From: Gloeotrichia echinulata CP02
GTDB lineage: Bacteria; Cyanobacteriota; Cyanobacteriia; Cyanobacteriales; Nostocaceae
Assembly: GCA_038087035.1 (NCBI GenBank)
Contig: CP051187.1
Span: 1,240,001-1,304,000, forward strand
Reading direction: 5' to 3'
DNA length: 64,000 nucleotides
Shown here: in pieces, positions 18,190 through 27,208 of the stretch
How positions within the stretch are numbered: the stretch's first letter is position 1
Layout of the letters: the number at the start of each line of letters is the position of its first letter
The notes under the pieces: model-generated
The model's database searches: none
What the model was told of the DNA's origin: nothing
What the model saw: the letters and a program-made list of their open reading frames with translations, nothing else
Position numbers and translations under genes: made by a program

Positions 18190-19521
18190 TTACTGTGGAT
18201 CGACGATTGAACCCATAAACAAAATGCTTCCTGTCTGATGATCCCGAATGGCACTGAAAAAAGGACGGTCAACAATCATGCGGAATGGTTCTGAGGAAGG
18301 TCTATAAGATGTCGCCACCATTCCCACAGAAGTAGCCGCAGCGGCTTCAGTGCCTTCTTCGTTCACCTCCACAAAAGTTTTATGCTTAACCTGGCTAATA
18401 GCAAAATTTTGACCCATGCTAGAAAAGTCGGCTTTATTGCTGAAAGCTTCCGCCATACCTAAAGCTTTCAAGGCCTGATTGAGTGTAATATCATAGTCGG
18501 TTTTAAACCTAGGCAAGCGTATATTCCCTTCCTGCTTACTAAACTGACCCATCCATTTTTCCCAGTTCTCGGCATTTAAGGATTGATAGAAAGTTTTGAG
18601 ATTTGAGTTCTTTTTAGGCAGGAAGATATAAAAGCTGATTTTACCATCTTCGCCGTAAGGTAAACTCACTGCCTGAAATTGTTCCGTTTCATAGTATCTA
18701 TAGTTACCCGTTTGCGACATCATCGGGTGTTGTTTCTGCTTACCAGAATTATTGATGTAAAAAGGAGCTATAGCCGTTTGTGATTTATCAAATTCGTTGC
18801 TCCATTTTCCTTTAAAATATATGGCATTAATCAGAAATAGCACCTGGTTGGGTTCAATTTTCTCGACTATTTTATTAATTTTTCCGCCTGTATTTTCCTT
18901 AACCCAATTATTTATGACATTAGGTGTGGTGCCGTCTTCAAAATTTAAACTTGTTACCTTGGCGTTATAAAACTCTTCGGTTTTCTGGAGAAAATCTGTC
19001 TGAAATCTAGCATCTTTATTTGCCCAAAGAGAGTTAGCGATCGTTAATTGTACTTTCCCATCAGAATTTTCTAATATTTTTTTTAAAGCCGCATAACCAG
19101 AGTTTATTTCTTCCAGATTAATTCCCTGTAATTCCAGGGTTTTTGCCATCGCTTTTTGAGTAGAACCGCTTGCACCATTGTAGGTCATAGCCAGAGCAAT
19201 ACCTACACTCGAAGGTGACACAAAAATGTTGTTTTCACTACTATTTTCTTTCAGAATTTCTGAAAAGAGTTTAAAGCCGAATTTATTATTAGCAGCAACG
19301 ATTTTTGTATCAGGTTTGACTGTTTTTTTTGGTAATGTAGACTCTGACCCAGGCAGAGGAGATTGGGCTAGGGCACTCGTGTTATTATTCACCTGAGAAC
19401 AACCTAGTACACTTAAAAGAACGACGCCAGCAGCAGCCAAAGCGTAACGTCTTCCCAAACGAACACCATAACGTCTTTGCAGGAAATTTTCTCGCGCACC
19501 ACTCAATTTTTGCTGATTCAT
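18190..19521 (-). CDS. Serpin, predicted lipoprotein
   Basis: Serpins trap serine or cysteine proteases by conformational change. I start at the ATG at 19521 (443 residues) because AGGTGG precedes it; an upstream in-frame ATG at 19602 has no such support. The N-terminus has a hydrophobic segment ending in LLSVLGCS, a good lipobox, so membrane anchoring is likely. The serpin fold runs from about residue 75 to the end with NIFVSPSSVGIALAMTYNGA and NAIYFKGKW. The hinge EEGTEAAAAT is intact, which marks an inhibitory serpin. Counting from the hinge places P1-P1' at Thr-Ser within VATSYR. A subtilase is encoded upstream on the same strand. Confidence 0.93.
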   Translation of the reverse strand: MNQQKLSGARENFLQRRYGVRLGRRYALAAAGVVLLSVLGCSQVNNNTSALAQSPLPGSESTLPKKTVKPDTKIVAANNKFGFKLFSEILKENSSENNIFVSPSSVGIALAMTYNGASGSTQKAMAKTLELQGINLEEINSGYAALKKILENSDGKVQLTIANSLWANKDARFQTDFLQKTEEFYNAKVTSLNFEDGTTPNVINNWVKENTGGKINKIVEKIEPNQVLFLINAIYFKGKWSNEFDKSQTAIAPFYINNSGKQKQHPMMSQTGNYRYYETEQFQAVSLPYGEDGKISFYIFLPKKNSNLKTFYQSLNAENWEKWMGQFSKQEGNIRLPRFKTDYDITLNQALKALGMAEAFSNKADFSSMGQNFAISQVKHKTFVEVNEEGTEAAAATSVGMVATSYRPSSEPFRMIVDRPFFSAIRDHQTGSILFMGSIVDPQ

Positions 19522-20202
19522 TTTACCACCTCGCTTGCCATAGATTTTATAACTGTCAGTCAAGATTGACACATCATAGGCGTCACTTGTTAAGTATGGC
19601 ATTTACACCACCAAAAATACTAGACTGTTACGGTTTTTGTAACAGCCAGTGGATGCAATGAATTAAAGAGAACTTATCAATGCTACCAACTGCTAATTGC
19701 TAATCGACGAAAGGATGCACATCCTAGGTTTTTAGGTATTGCTAAGATTTTTAATAAATGTATTTTAAACTACTAATCACCAAAATAACAGTAATTATTA
19801 AGTTTTCGTTAATAACTAAATTTAATAATTTAGCCATAAACATAAACTATGCCCTCAATTACTCTTATGAGATACAAGGATTATTCAAAATAAAAGTTCT
19901 GATACATCTCATACAAAATCAACTATATATACTTTCATTTTTATGAAAAGTAGACTTCTTTTTGCAGTAAGTCAAGGGTCAACCGATTTTGGATTTTGGA
20001 TACTTCGACTTCGCTCAGTACAAGTTTTGGATTTTGGATTGACCCCGACCACAAGGAGCAAACAATTTTAGATTTTGGATTTTGGATTTTGGATTAAATT
20101 TAAAATCTGAAATCTAAAATTGGCTTGGTCAAGGGTTAAAATTAGTTACCAATGACAAATGACAAATGACAAATGACAAATGACAAATGACGTACTAGTA
20201 GC
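19522..20202. repeat. Spacer with TTTTGGA and ACAAATG heptamer arrays
   Basis: Between the serpin and subtilase genes the left 450 bp are AT-rich without a gene. TTTTGGA-type repeats (7-bp and 14-bp periods) run from about 19990 to 20095, and ACAAATG units from about 20150 to 20190. They end 15 bp before the subtilase stop codon. Confidence 0.7.
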
Positions 20203-21786
20203 TTACGTCCACCAAGCTAAAGCATAAGATTGAGTTGCTTCGTTTACTTGTTGGCGAAACTGGACAAGAATTTTGTAATTGCCATTGGCAGGAATTGGGC
20301 AAAAAATATGCTCTACACTATCAATGGCGCTGATTGACGAGCAAACCGTACCAGCATCTGGAGTTTTAGCATCGGCTTTTACTAAATAAAGGTCGAGATT
20401 ATTTAAGCCGCGATCGCGGAAATTCTCATTGAGATCAAAAAGCTGATTTTTATTAGTATCATTGAGTTCTACCAATCTGTCCCAAGCCAGAGTAATCGCC
20501 ACAAAACTCCCCTGTTTCAAAGGTTTTGCTAGCTGATATTCCACAGACTTCAGCGCATCCACTGTCCGATAATCCCATCCAATGGGGGGTACAGAACTTG
20601 ATGGCTGCCATTGACCAGTGCTAAATTGTTGATAAGCTCGGAAAGCATTTAAATGACCCGCTCCCATTTGGGCATCTAAGGGAATTGTGGGATCTTTATA
20701 AGCATCAGACTCCAGCCAGTCTTTATTTTGTTTATCAATTAATGTCCGAGTCATTCCTAACCGCAAGCCATCACCGCTATCTTGAATTTTGTCTGCTGAA
20801 TTCAATAACACCGCTTTCATCAGTTCATGCCTGCGAGATTCAATACTCCAATGAGGCTGTTTTGTCCGTAATTGTCGATCACCAAATTCCTGCAACAAAG
20901 CCACAGTAGCAGTAACGTGAGGCGCAGCAAAACTTGTACCTGTAACTTTGTTTACCTTCCCATCGGGATTGAGCAAAGCAATGTTACTACCAGGCGCGAC
21001 TAAACTGATAGCACGACGCCCATCAGCATTAAACTCCTTTCCCTCTAGCCGACCACTCACTCCCTGATTAGCATCAGCCAGATTAGAAACGTCAACTTTA
21101 TTAAAAATCCCCCCTCGGCGGGATGAAAAAGCTACGTTTACTCCGTTAAAATTATCTGTAGGAATCGGAATCCCACCTTTACCCTGATTGCCAGCGATCG
21201 CATACAGTACATTATGAACGCGACTCGACCAATCAATACATAGTGTGAGTAAAGCATTACCATCTAAAACCGCGTCCGGGCGTGGATCTCGATTCAGAGG
21301 TTCCCCAAAGCTAAAGTTAATGGCGCGGATATCCCCACTGTTTTGCCCTGCTATGTGCTGCGCCGATAAACACTCTTCCGGTTGACCCATGTTTTTTGTC
21401 GAACCCACAGCAGAGGAGTACAGTCTAGCACCAGGAGCAATTCCCGGCCAGGCTTTGTCATTACTCACCATCACACCAGCAACATTATAAGCATGGGGGT
21501 CAACCCCGCTATTTGACTTAGCAGGTCCATTGCGTAAAAACACCCCAGCTAGGGACACAGCGCGATTTTTAGACACCGCTTTATCCCAGCCAAACATTCC
21601 CGGTCGCCCAATTTCCACCTGACCAATCGCAATCTTGCGACCGGTTAAATTGTAAGGAGGTTGGTGTAGCTTCAAAGCATCAATACCATTACTTCCCAAG
21701 GAAGTTTGTAAAGCCGAAGCCAGCACCGGCGCACTCAAACACGAAGCACTCAATCCCCAAATTATCCAAATTAGTTTTTTGTTCAT
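20203..21786 (-). CDS. S8 (subtilisin-like) serine protease, secreted, atypical triad
   Basis: The product (527 residues from ATG 21786; an ATG two codons earlier lies in the heptamer array) has a signal peptide at about 1-24, ending SAPVLASA. It carries the subtilase Ser motif GTSFAAPHVTATVALL, the oxyanion Asn in YAIAGNQGKGG and a His in DPHAYNVAGVM. At the usual Asp position the sequence reads KIAIGQVEIGRPG, so Glu replaces the catalytic Asp. A C-terminal beta-rich domain (about 400-527) resembles a P-like extension. The Glu may be tolerated or may mark a specialised subfamily. The serpin gene follows 680 bp downstream on the same strand. Confidence 0.88.
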   Translation of the reverse strand: MNKKLIWIIWGLSASCLSAPVLASALQTSLGSNGIDALKLHQPPYNLTGRKIAIGQVEIGRPGMFGWDKAVSKNRAVSLAGVFLRNGPAKSNSGVDPHAYNVAGVMVSNDKAWPGIAPGARLYSSAVGSTKNMGQPEECLSAQHIAGQNSGDIRAINFSFGEPLNRDPRPDAVLDGNALLTLCIDWSSRVHNVLYAIAGNQGKGGIPIPTDNFNGVNVAFSSRRGGIFNKVDVSNLADANQGVSGRLEGKEFNADGRRAISLVAPGSNIALLNPDGKVNKVTGTSFAAPHVTATVALLQEFGDRQLRTKQPHWSIESRRHELMKAVLLNSADKIQDSGDGLRLGMTRTLIDKQNKDWLESDAYKDPTIPLDAQMGAGHLNAFRAYQQFSTGQWQPSSSVPPIGWDYRTVDALKSVEYQLAKPLKQGSFVAITLAWDRLVELNDTNKNQLFDLNENFRDRGLNNLDLYLVKADAKTPDAGTVCSSISAIDSVEHIFCPIPANGNYKILVQFRQQVNEATQSYALAWWT

Positions 21787-21953
21787 TGTCATTGGTCATT
21801 TGTCATTGGTCATTTGTCATTGGTCATTGGTCATTGGTCATTTGTCATTGGTCATTTGTCATTGGTCATTTGTCATTGGTCATTTGTCATTGGTCATTGG
21901 TCATTTGTCATTGGTCATTTGTCATTGGTCATTTGTCATTGGTCATTTGTCAT
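21787..21953. repeat. Heptamer array (CATTTGT/CATTGGT) abutting the subtilase start
   Basis: About 24 units of 7 bp run without interruption. On the minus strand the last units supply the ATG codons at and just before the subtilase start. Confidence 0.92.
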
Positions 21954-21989
21954 TAGTTTTGGTTGTTTCTCCCTCATCCCCCTCTCTCC

Positions 21990-22110
21990 CCAATCCCCAA
22001 TCCCCAATCCCCAATCCCCAATCCCCAATCCCCAGTCCCCAATCCCCAGTCCCCAGTCCCCAATCCCCAATCCCCAATCCCCAATCCCCAGTCCCCAGTC
22101 CCCAGTCCCC
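21990..22110. repeat. Heptamer array (CCCCAAT/CCCCAGT)
   Basis: About 17 GC-richer 7-bp units lie upstream of rpe. The two unit variants, differing by one base, are interspersed. The array is a different STRR sequence class from its neighbour only 40 bp away. Confidence 0.92.
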
Positions 22111-22195
22111 AAAACGCGGGGATCAAATTTATGAGCAAGTGAGCAATATTTTGTTACAATACCTACAGACGAGGATGCTTGAAAACCCACTAACC

Positions 22196-22903
22196 ATGAC
22201 CCAAAACCTATCTCAAAAGCCCATTGTGATTGCTCCTTCCATCCTATCAGCCGATTTTAGTCGTCTGGGAGATGAAATTCGCTCCGTAGACGCCGCTGGA
22301 GCAGATTGGATTCATGTTGATGTAATGGATGGTCGTTTTGTACCTAATATTACAATAGGTCCTCTGGTGGTTGAGGCGATTCGTCCTGTAACGACAAAGC
22401 CACTGGATGTCCACTTGATGATTGTGGAACCAGAAAAATATGTAGAGGGTTTTGCTAAGGCGGGTGCTGATATTATCTCAGTACATGCCGAACATAATGC
22501 TTCACCGCACCTACACCGCACTCTCGGACAAATCAAAGAACTCGGTAAAAAAGCGGGAGTTGTACTCAATCCTTCAACCCCTTTGGAATTGATTGAGTAC
22601 GCGCTAGAACTTTGCGATTTAATACTAATTATGAGCGTCAACCCCGGCTTTGGTGGTCAAAGCTTCATTCCCGGTGTGGTGCCTAAAATCCGCAAGCTGC
22701 GTCAGATATGTGATGAACGTGGTCTTGACCCCTGGATTGAAGTGGATGGGGGATTGAAAGCAAATAATACCTGGCAAGTTTTGGAAGCTGGGGCTAATGC
22801 GATCGTAGCAGGTTCCGCTGTCTTTGGTGCCAAGGATTATGCTCAGGCGATTACAGCTATTCGTAACAGCAAGCGCCCGACACCAGAATTAGCAAAGGTT
22901 TAA
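22196..22903 (+). CDS. rpe: Ribulose-phosphate 3-epimerase
   Basis: This Calvin-cycle and pentose-phosphate enzyme interconverts ribulose 5-phosphate and xylulose 5-phosphate. The product (235 residues) shows IAPSILSADFSRLG, the metal-binding HVDVMDGRFVPN, DVHLMIVEP, and the phosphate-loop regions MSVNPGFGGQSF and EVDGG. I start at MTQNLSQKP (22196), which matches the usual family length; an in-frame ATG at 22175 would add seven residues. The frame stays open far upstream only because the heptamer arrays lack stops. A strong terminator follows at 22931-22960. Confidence 0.96.
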   Translation: MTQNLSQKPIVIAPSILSADFSRLGDEIRSVDAAGADWIHVDVMDGRFVPNITIGPLVVEAIRPVTTKPLDVHLMIVEPEKYVEGFAKAGADIISVHAEHNASPHLHRTLGQIKELGKKAGVVLNPSTPLELIEYALELCDLILIMSVNPGFGGQSFIPGVVPKIRKLRQICDERGLDPWIEVDGGLKANNTWQVLEAGANAIVAGSAVFGAKDYAQAITAIRNSKRPTPELAKV

Positions 22904-22930
22904 TCAGTTTTTAATTAATATAAATACACG

Positions 22931-22960
22931 TAGGCTGGGCATAGCCCAGCCTAATTTTTT
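22931..22960 (+). terminator. Rho-independent terminator of rpe
   Basis: A perfect 10-bp stem, TAGGCTGGGC and its complement with loop ATA, is followed by ATTTTTT. It lies 28 bp after the rpe stop codon. Confidence 0.9.
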
Positions 22961-23007
22961 GGTAAAATTTTTACGGACTAATAGGGCTGTATTATCACCG
23001 AATTATC

Positions 23008-23387
23008 AACGCCGAGGAAGCCCCTGGCTTTAGATATGGGGGTAAGGCGTTAAGCCTGCGGCCTCCAAAGACGGCGATTTCAATCGCTGTGAAAAATGTA
23101 GTTAACCATGAGATAATAAATGTATATCGAAATAGGACAAGGCACTGTCTACCCAGCAGAAACGGCTTTCCAGTAGATAAGAGATTGTCGCGTAGTCTCG
23201 TAGTGGGTAGAAACATATTGCTTGCTAAGGGGCAAAACAATGTGTTTTTGGGGCGTGGGGATGAGTACATCCTCTGTTCAATCGTAACCGCGCCCTGAGG
23301 TTCGGGGGATAGTGTTTCGGAACCTGAACAGGAACCAAGCCGCTATTTCTCAGGGCTGCTAAAAGCCCCCGGATTTATCCGTGGGGA
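23008..23387. mobile_element. Non-coding structured element, IS200/IS605- or omega-RNA-like
   Basis: The left end has an AACGCC/GGCGTT outer stem (23008-23013 with 23046-23051) enclosing a CCCC/GGGG hairpin. The right part has a GCCCTGAG/CTCAGGGC closing stem (23292-23299 with 23349-23356), an inner GGTTC/GAACC stem, and a terminal GC-rich hairpin at 23365-23387 (GCCCCCGGATTTATCCGTGGGG is split as 5+4 bp stems). Hairpins of this sort mark IS200/IS605 ends and the 3' guide RNAs of tnpB genes. No transposase or TnpB frame of credible sequence is present, so it may be a MITE or a lone RNA element. Confidence 0.5.
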
Positions 23388-23392
23388 ATGCG

Positions 23393-24115
23393 TTACCTAC
23401 TTGCTCTAGCCCAGCTGGTTGTCTTCCAAATATTGAAAAACAAAGCCGCAGAAACCAAAGCGCCAAGATTCCACTTCACAGAATTCTTCAGCAAGTTTAA
23501 ATTTTGAGTAGATTGAGCGTCTTTCGCTTGAGTTTGGATTTTGTCCTTGGCTTGCGAAAGTTCTGACAAGACCTGATTTTTTACCTCCTGAGGACTTTTA
23601 GAATCCACGGAGCGGCCTTGACTCTTCAAAAAATTAGTGATTTGTTCTGGTGTAGCCTGGCTTAGTTGCTGTTGTAGCTTTTCAGCCTTAGATATTTCTT
23701 GCTGAGATGCAGCACTAATTTGATCAACGCTTTGTTTGTTGAGTCGGATAGTATTAAAAACGCCCAAAGGAATTAGTAAAACAAACAATAAGGCTAACAA
23801 AACAGTTAACCAAGATAACAAATTCAACACCGGGAATTCCCATTTGCTGCGAGCATGGAATTCTCCATAAAACACCAGCACTAAGCCGATTAAAGGTACC
23901 GGTACTCGCTCAACTAGTGACCCAAAAGTTTGAAATTCCCAAGCAGGATTCATCAAATTTAGCGGAATAAACATTTCTACAATGTCGAATAACGCTAATA
24001 GCAGTAGTCCGTAGCCAAGGATTCGCAAAATCGTCATCGAGCCTACCTGGCTAAAGGCAAACTCCTGTAGTTCCTTAACTAAGGGCATGAATTGATCATT
24101 AGTTGATTTAGTCAT
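23393..24115 (-). CDS. HpsJ-like membrane protein
   Basis: The 240-residue product has hydrophobic helices at about residues 28-52, 73-92 and 100-122, then a hydrophilic Gln/Ser/Lys-rich coiled-coil segment (about 128-205), and a last helix near 212-228. The block LMNPAWEFQTFGSLVERVPVPL followed by GLVLVFYGE is what I recognise from HpsJ-type proteins, associated with hormogonium polysaccharide secretion in Nostoc. It stands alone here, with no other hps genes in sight. The structured element at 23008-23387 ends just past its stop codon. Family assignment rests on the N-terminal block. Confidence 0.75.
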   Translation of the reverse strand: MTKSTNDQFMPLVKELQEFAFSQVGSMTILRILGYGLLLLALFDIVEMFIPLNLMNPAWEFQTFGSLVERVPVPLIGLVLVFYGEFHARSKWEFPVLNLLSWLTVLLALLFVLLIPLGVFNTIRLNKQSVDQISAASQQEISKAEKLQQQLSQATPEQITNFLKSQGRSVDSKSPQEVKNQVLSELSQAKDKIQTQAKDAQSTQNLNLLKNSVKWNLGALVSAALFFNIWKTTSWARASR

Positions 24116-24323
24116 CTTAATAGCACAGAAAAGAAAGATTTGGGTTGAGGAAAATTCCAGGTTTCTGACAACAGGGTTGCCACTAACATTATCCGAAAAA
24201 CAATCGGCGTTTTTTGAAATCTTGTCTAATATACAAATTCAAATTCACCTGAATATTGTTATACATGACTCCTCTATGTAGTTCTCACACCCTCTAGAGT
24301 CTACCAGTCCAATAATGACAAAA

Positions 24324-24524
24324 TCACACATTGTCTTCCGTTTTAGGGGAAAACATGGAAATGTAATCTTTAAATATCGAACTAGTATGAGCTTGATGTC
24401 TAGGCTTGTCCGGTTTTGGCTTATCTAGAGTTGTCGCCAGAAAGACTTTGACGAAAACTAAAAGAACGGCACTTAGGGTTGCAGCCAAAAGCATAAACCG
24501 TAGTTGTTTCGATAGAATCATCAC
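24324..24524 (-). CDS. Small single-pass membrane protein, hypothetical
   Basis: The 66-residue frame has a basic start, one hydrophobic helix (about residues 9-30: FMLLAATLSAVLLVFVKVFL) and a Pro/Lys-rich tail. Nothing identifies a family. It lies between the HpsJ-like and PEP-CTERM genes on the same strand. It could be a real small membrane protein, but no clear ribosome binding site helps. Confidence 0.4.
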   Translation of the reverse strand: MMILSKQLRFMLLAATLSAVLLVFVKVFLATTLDKPKPDKPRHQAHTSSIFKDYISMFSPKTEDNV

Positions 24525-24686
24525 TTCTACAACAATATAAAGGTTGATGGCGGTCTTGACTGACAGTCAAATTTTTTAGTACCTCTAAAAGGTGTTGTGC
24601 ATGGAACTATCAATTTTTAAGTCCACACACAACACTCTTTTGTTGATCAGAATGCAGCGATGTATGTATCAGTTGCAGTTGCTAGC

Positions 24687-25334
24687 TTACGCTTTAGCTG
24701 TAGCTTTTTGTTGCTGCTGTTGTTTGCGGCGCAAAGCTACACCAAAACCAGCTGCTGTCAATGTACCGAATATAGTCAGAGGTTCGGGGACAGATGTACC
24801 AACGGTTAAATTAGACTGAGCAGCCGTATCTGTTGCATTTACAACACCAAAACCTACGGTATAAGTTCCCCCTGTGTTGAAGGTGTAGGAAGTTTGAGAT
24901 GCAGTTTGGCCAAAATCACCGACTTGCGACACGTCAGCGAGTTTATTAACTGAAGACCCAATGGAGTAGAAGGAAAAGTCATTATAGGGTAGGTAATCAA
25001 ATGTTTCAAATTGCCAATTAAAGTTCAAAACATCTCCAGCTTCCACTGTAATCGAATTTTTAATCGCAGAACCAATCGTAGCATCAATGTTGTTCAGAGC
25101 ATCCAAATCTCCAGAACTTAATCCTAGAAATGACTCTATTTCCGTGTCATTATCTCCAGCAGAGGTGGAAAGTAAAATTCCTCCATTATTATTGTTGCTA
25201 ACATTGCCAATTGTTTCCCACCCAGTCAAGTCATTAATGTCGATAACTGCAGCTTGAGATGGGCTAGCGGTAAAAACTAATGCGGCTCCAGCACCTGCAG
25301 CTATTAACTTCTTGACTACATCAAATATACTCAT
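24687..25334 (-). CDS. PEP-CTERM sorting-signal protein
   Basis: The 215-residue exported protein has an N-terminal signal peptide (about 1-29, ending SPSQA), a beta-rich body with an NNNNGG stretch, and a C-terminal PEP-CTERM tripartite signal: VPEP, a hydrophobic helix (LTIFGTLTAAGFGVAL) and a basic end RRKQ. PEP-CTERM signals are processed by exosortases, and a cyanoexosortase B is encoded at 36613-37485, so this protein is a plausible substrate. A GLSSGDLDALNNIDATIGSA segment in the body is of unknown function. Probably a surface or matrix protein. Confidence 0.9.
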   Translation of the reverse strand: MSIFDVVKKLIAAGAGAALVFTASPSQAAVIDINDLTGWETIGNVSNNNNGGILLSTSAGDNDTEIESFLGLSSGDLDALNNIDATIGSAIKNSITVEAGDVLNFNWQFETFDYLPYNDFSFYSIGSSVNKLADVSQVGDFGQTASQTSYTFNTGGTYTVGFGVVNATDTAAQSNLTVGTSVPEPLTIFGTLTAAGFGVALRRKQQQQQKATAKA

Positions 25335-25918
25335 CTAACTAACTCCTATTAACAAAAAATTAAATGAATTACTATTATTCCGTATTTATTGCCTCTAGTA
25401 AATATACTAAACTAAAGTTCATATAATCTTTATATATGTTTTTTACAATAAAATTTACATAAAAAGGCTAAAAGCCTTTGTGTATACTTACAAGCGCATG
25501 TTTATACGCTCAAAATAGATATGAAGATTATGTGAATCTACTCTGTTTGTAGGTTTTTATTAGTAGCTGTATATACAAAAATAGTTATATATGGTTTTGA
25601 GTGCTAGTAATTTAAATGGAGATGAGCCACCACTCAGCACTTAGAGGCTTCCAATTGAAAAAATGTCCAATTTCTAGGGTGCGTCACCAAGCGAGACAAC
25701 TGATATCAATACAAATCGGTTAAGAAGCGTGAAATAAATTTCTGGCTTTTAGCACAAACCCATTAAAATGGTTTAGGATACTCCCCGCTAAACTTTGTAG
25801 TGGCGCAAGGAATTGCGCCACTATTGTAACTTGATCATTTTTACGCACAAAAACTGGCAACTATTGGGATGAACCCCGATTAGCAACCTAGAGTTTTTGC
25901 CAAAAATTTGATTGAGTT
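25335..25918. other. Spacer with a REP-like palindrome at 25800-25821
   Basis: These 584 bp hold no gene. Next to the PEP-CTERM start the region is AT-rich (promoter side). A GTGGCGCAA/TTGCGCCAC palindrome with a 4-nt centre lies at 25800-25821 and resembles the GC-rich palindromes elsewhere in the window. Confidence 0.5.
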
Positions 25919-26101
25919 TTAGTTGAGCTTTTTCTTCACTTCGTCTTTGACATCTTCAATACCGTGGCGCACTTCGCTTTCGGCTTGTTTTGCTTTACCT
26001 TCTGTTTTATCTTTCGGGTCTCCAGTAACTTTTCCTGTTGCTTCTTGGATTTTACCTTCTACATTTTTAGCAGTCGCTTTGGCTCTTTCTTCTAAGCTCA
26101 T
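25919..26101 (-). CDS. CsbD family stress protein
   Basis: The 60-residue hydrophilic protein has the CsbD pattern: AKNVEGKIQEATGKVTGDPK, then a KTEGKAKQAESEVRHG segment. CsbD-like proteins are small, abundant, general-stress proteins of unclear mechanism. The start is supported by AGGAGAGC just upstream. It is a single gene. Confidence 0.93.
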   Translation of the reverse strand: MSLEERAKATAKNVEGKIQEATGKVTGDPKDKTEGKAKQAESEVRHGIEDVKDEVKKKLN

Positions 26102-26471
26102 TTTGCTCTCCTAATTTTATAAACAATTTAGGTAACTCCAAAAAAATCACAACAATCACTTGAAGTTGTTGACGGTTGACGGCTGAATGTTAACTGTCAA
26201 TGGTCAAGAGTTGCAATGGCATATTTTTCTATTTGGAACTCCCTATTTTCAAAGTTGGTTTGCAGCTTTGAAATAAATTGTTATTACATTTACAAAGTAG
26301 CTTAAAATTTTTGCTAAAGCCTTCCGTCAATGGATGTAAGCTGGGATGTTTTAATTTATGCTTTTGGACAGAGAGATAGGGACAGAGGAGGGAGAGAACA
26401 ATAAACAATGACAAACAACCCGGTTCTGTAAAGAAGCCGGGTTGCTAAAATGATAAAGATGATTTTTATGT
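26102..26471. other. Spacer with a terminator for the G-x-R-P-I repeat gene
   Basis: About 370 bp without a gene, containing only the hairpin at 26416-26444 and AT-rich sequence. Confidence 0.4.
26416..26444 (-). terminator. Hairpin downstream of the G-x-R-P-I repeat gene
   Basis: A perfect 8-bp stem, CAACCCGG and its complement, with a 13-nt loop lies 28 bp past the stop codon of the minus-strand gene. On that strand it is followed by a T-rich stretch. Terminator function is inferred. Confidence 0.7.
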
Positions 26472-26960
26472 CTAATCGAGAAAACCCATTAAACTTTCAG
26501 AATCGTCAATCTCATTTGATGCTATTGGACGGTTCCCAAAAATTGAATAGTTTTCGGAAACTACCAATGCACTTGAAGCAATTGGACGAATTCCAGAAAG
26601 GTTAATACTACTAACAACAGAGATAGTATTAGCGCCAATGGGACGGATTCCCATTGAGTTATATGTATTGACCACGTGCAATTCACTGGTGCTAACGGGA
26701 CGTACACCAGCTATTGATAATGTCTCAGCAACTTGTAAGTCGCTGGTGCCAATGGGACGGACTCCAGAAACGGCAAGGGTGCCATTAGTATCCAGTTTGT
26801 TAAGTGATTCTACCTGAACTGGCAGAGCAGTACCTGGCTCAACTTTGTCTGTTTTCAAACTCTGACCTTGATTATTTTCCACTTCTGCTGTATTTTCTCC
26901 GTTTAACTTGGCATTCTTTTGCCGAGGACTGATTTCTGTGCCAGCGCTGCTAATGCTCAT
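26472..26960 (-). CDS. Protein with five ~20-residue G-x-R-P-I repeats, unknown function
   Basis: The 162-residue product has a hydrophilic Asn/Glu/Lys-rich first half (about 1-60). A repeat region (about 63-152) then follows, with five units of 19-20 residues built on a hydrophobic-x-V stretch followed by G-(V/I/N)-R-P-(I/V)-(G/A/S)-(T/A/S). Examples are VSGVRPIGTSDLQV, LSGIRPIASSALVV and FGNRPIASNEI. It ends acidic (DDSESLMGFLD). AGAGGTG precedes the ATG at good spacing. There is no signal peptide, transmembrane helix or Cys. I do not recognise the family. The regular repeat suggests a beta-solenoid-like or docking protein. Confidence 0.72.
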   Translation of the reverse strand: MSISSAGTEISPRQKNAKLNGENTAEVENNQGQSLKTDKVEPGTALPVQVESLNKLDTNGTLAVSGVRPIGTSDLQVAETLSIAGVRPVSTSELHVVNTYNSMGIRPIGANTISVVSSINLSGIRPIASSALVVSENYSIFGNRPIASNEIDDSESLMGFLD

Positions 26961-27208
26961 CGAACACCTCTGGTTTATTAACTGAATTTTACAATAATTA
27001 AACAGACATGAATTTTTTTTCTAGTATATGAAAGTGTAACCTGAAAAAACCTTATCTGGATATAAGTATTTTGAAAACTGATACATAAGTATACATAAAA
27101 TGTAAATATTTATAAATAAAAGTTGCTATTTATTGCGTTTACTACTCAAGGGCGAGGGCTGTGGAGTGCTATCGTTAGTATGAGATAGGGTATTTCCAGC
27201 AAACCTGT

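Noticed and set aside
21779..22195. Upstream extension of the rpe frame by about 139 residues
   Set aside because: The extension is made only of heptamer repeats without stops; the family starts at MTQNLSQKP (22196).
22995..23298. Frames on both strands in the structured element
   Set aside because: The sequence is dominated by stems; the translations match no protein family I know and the two strands overlap.
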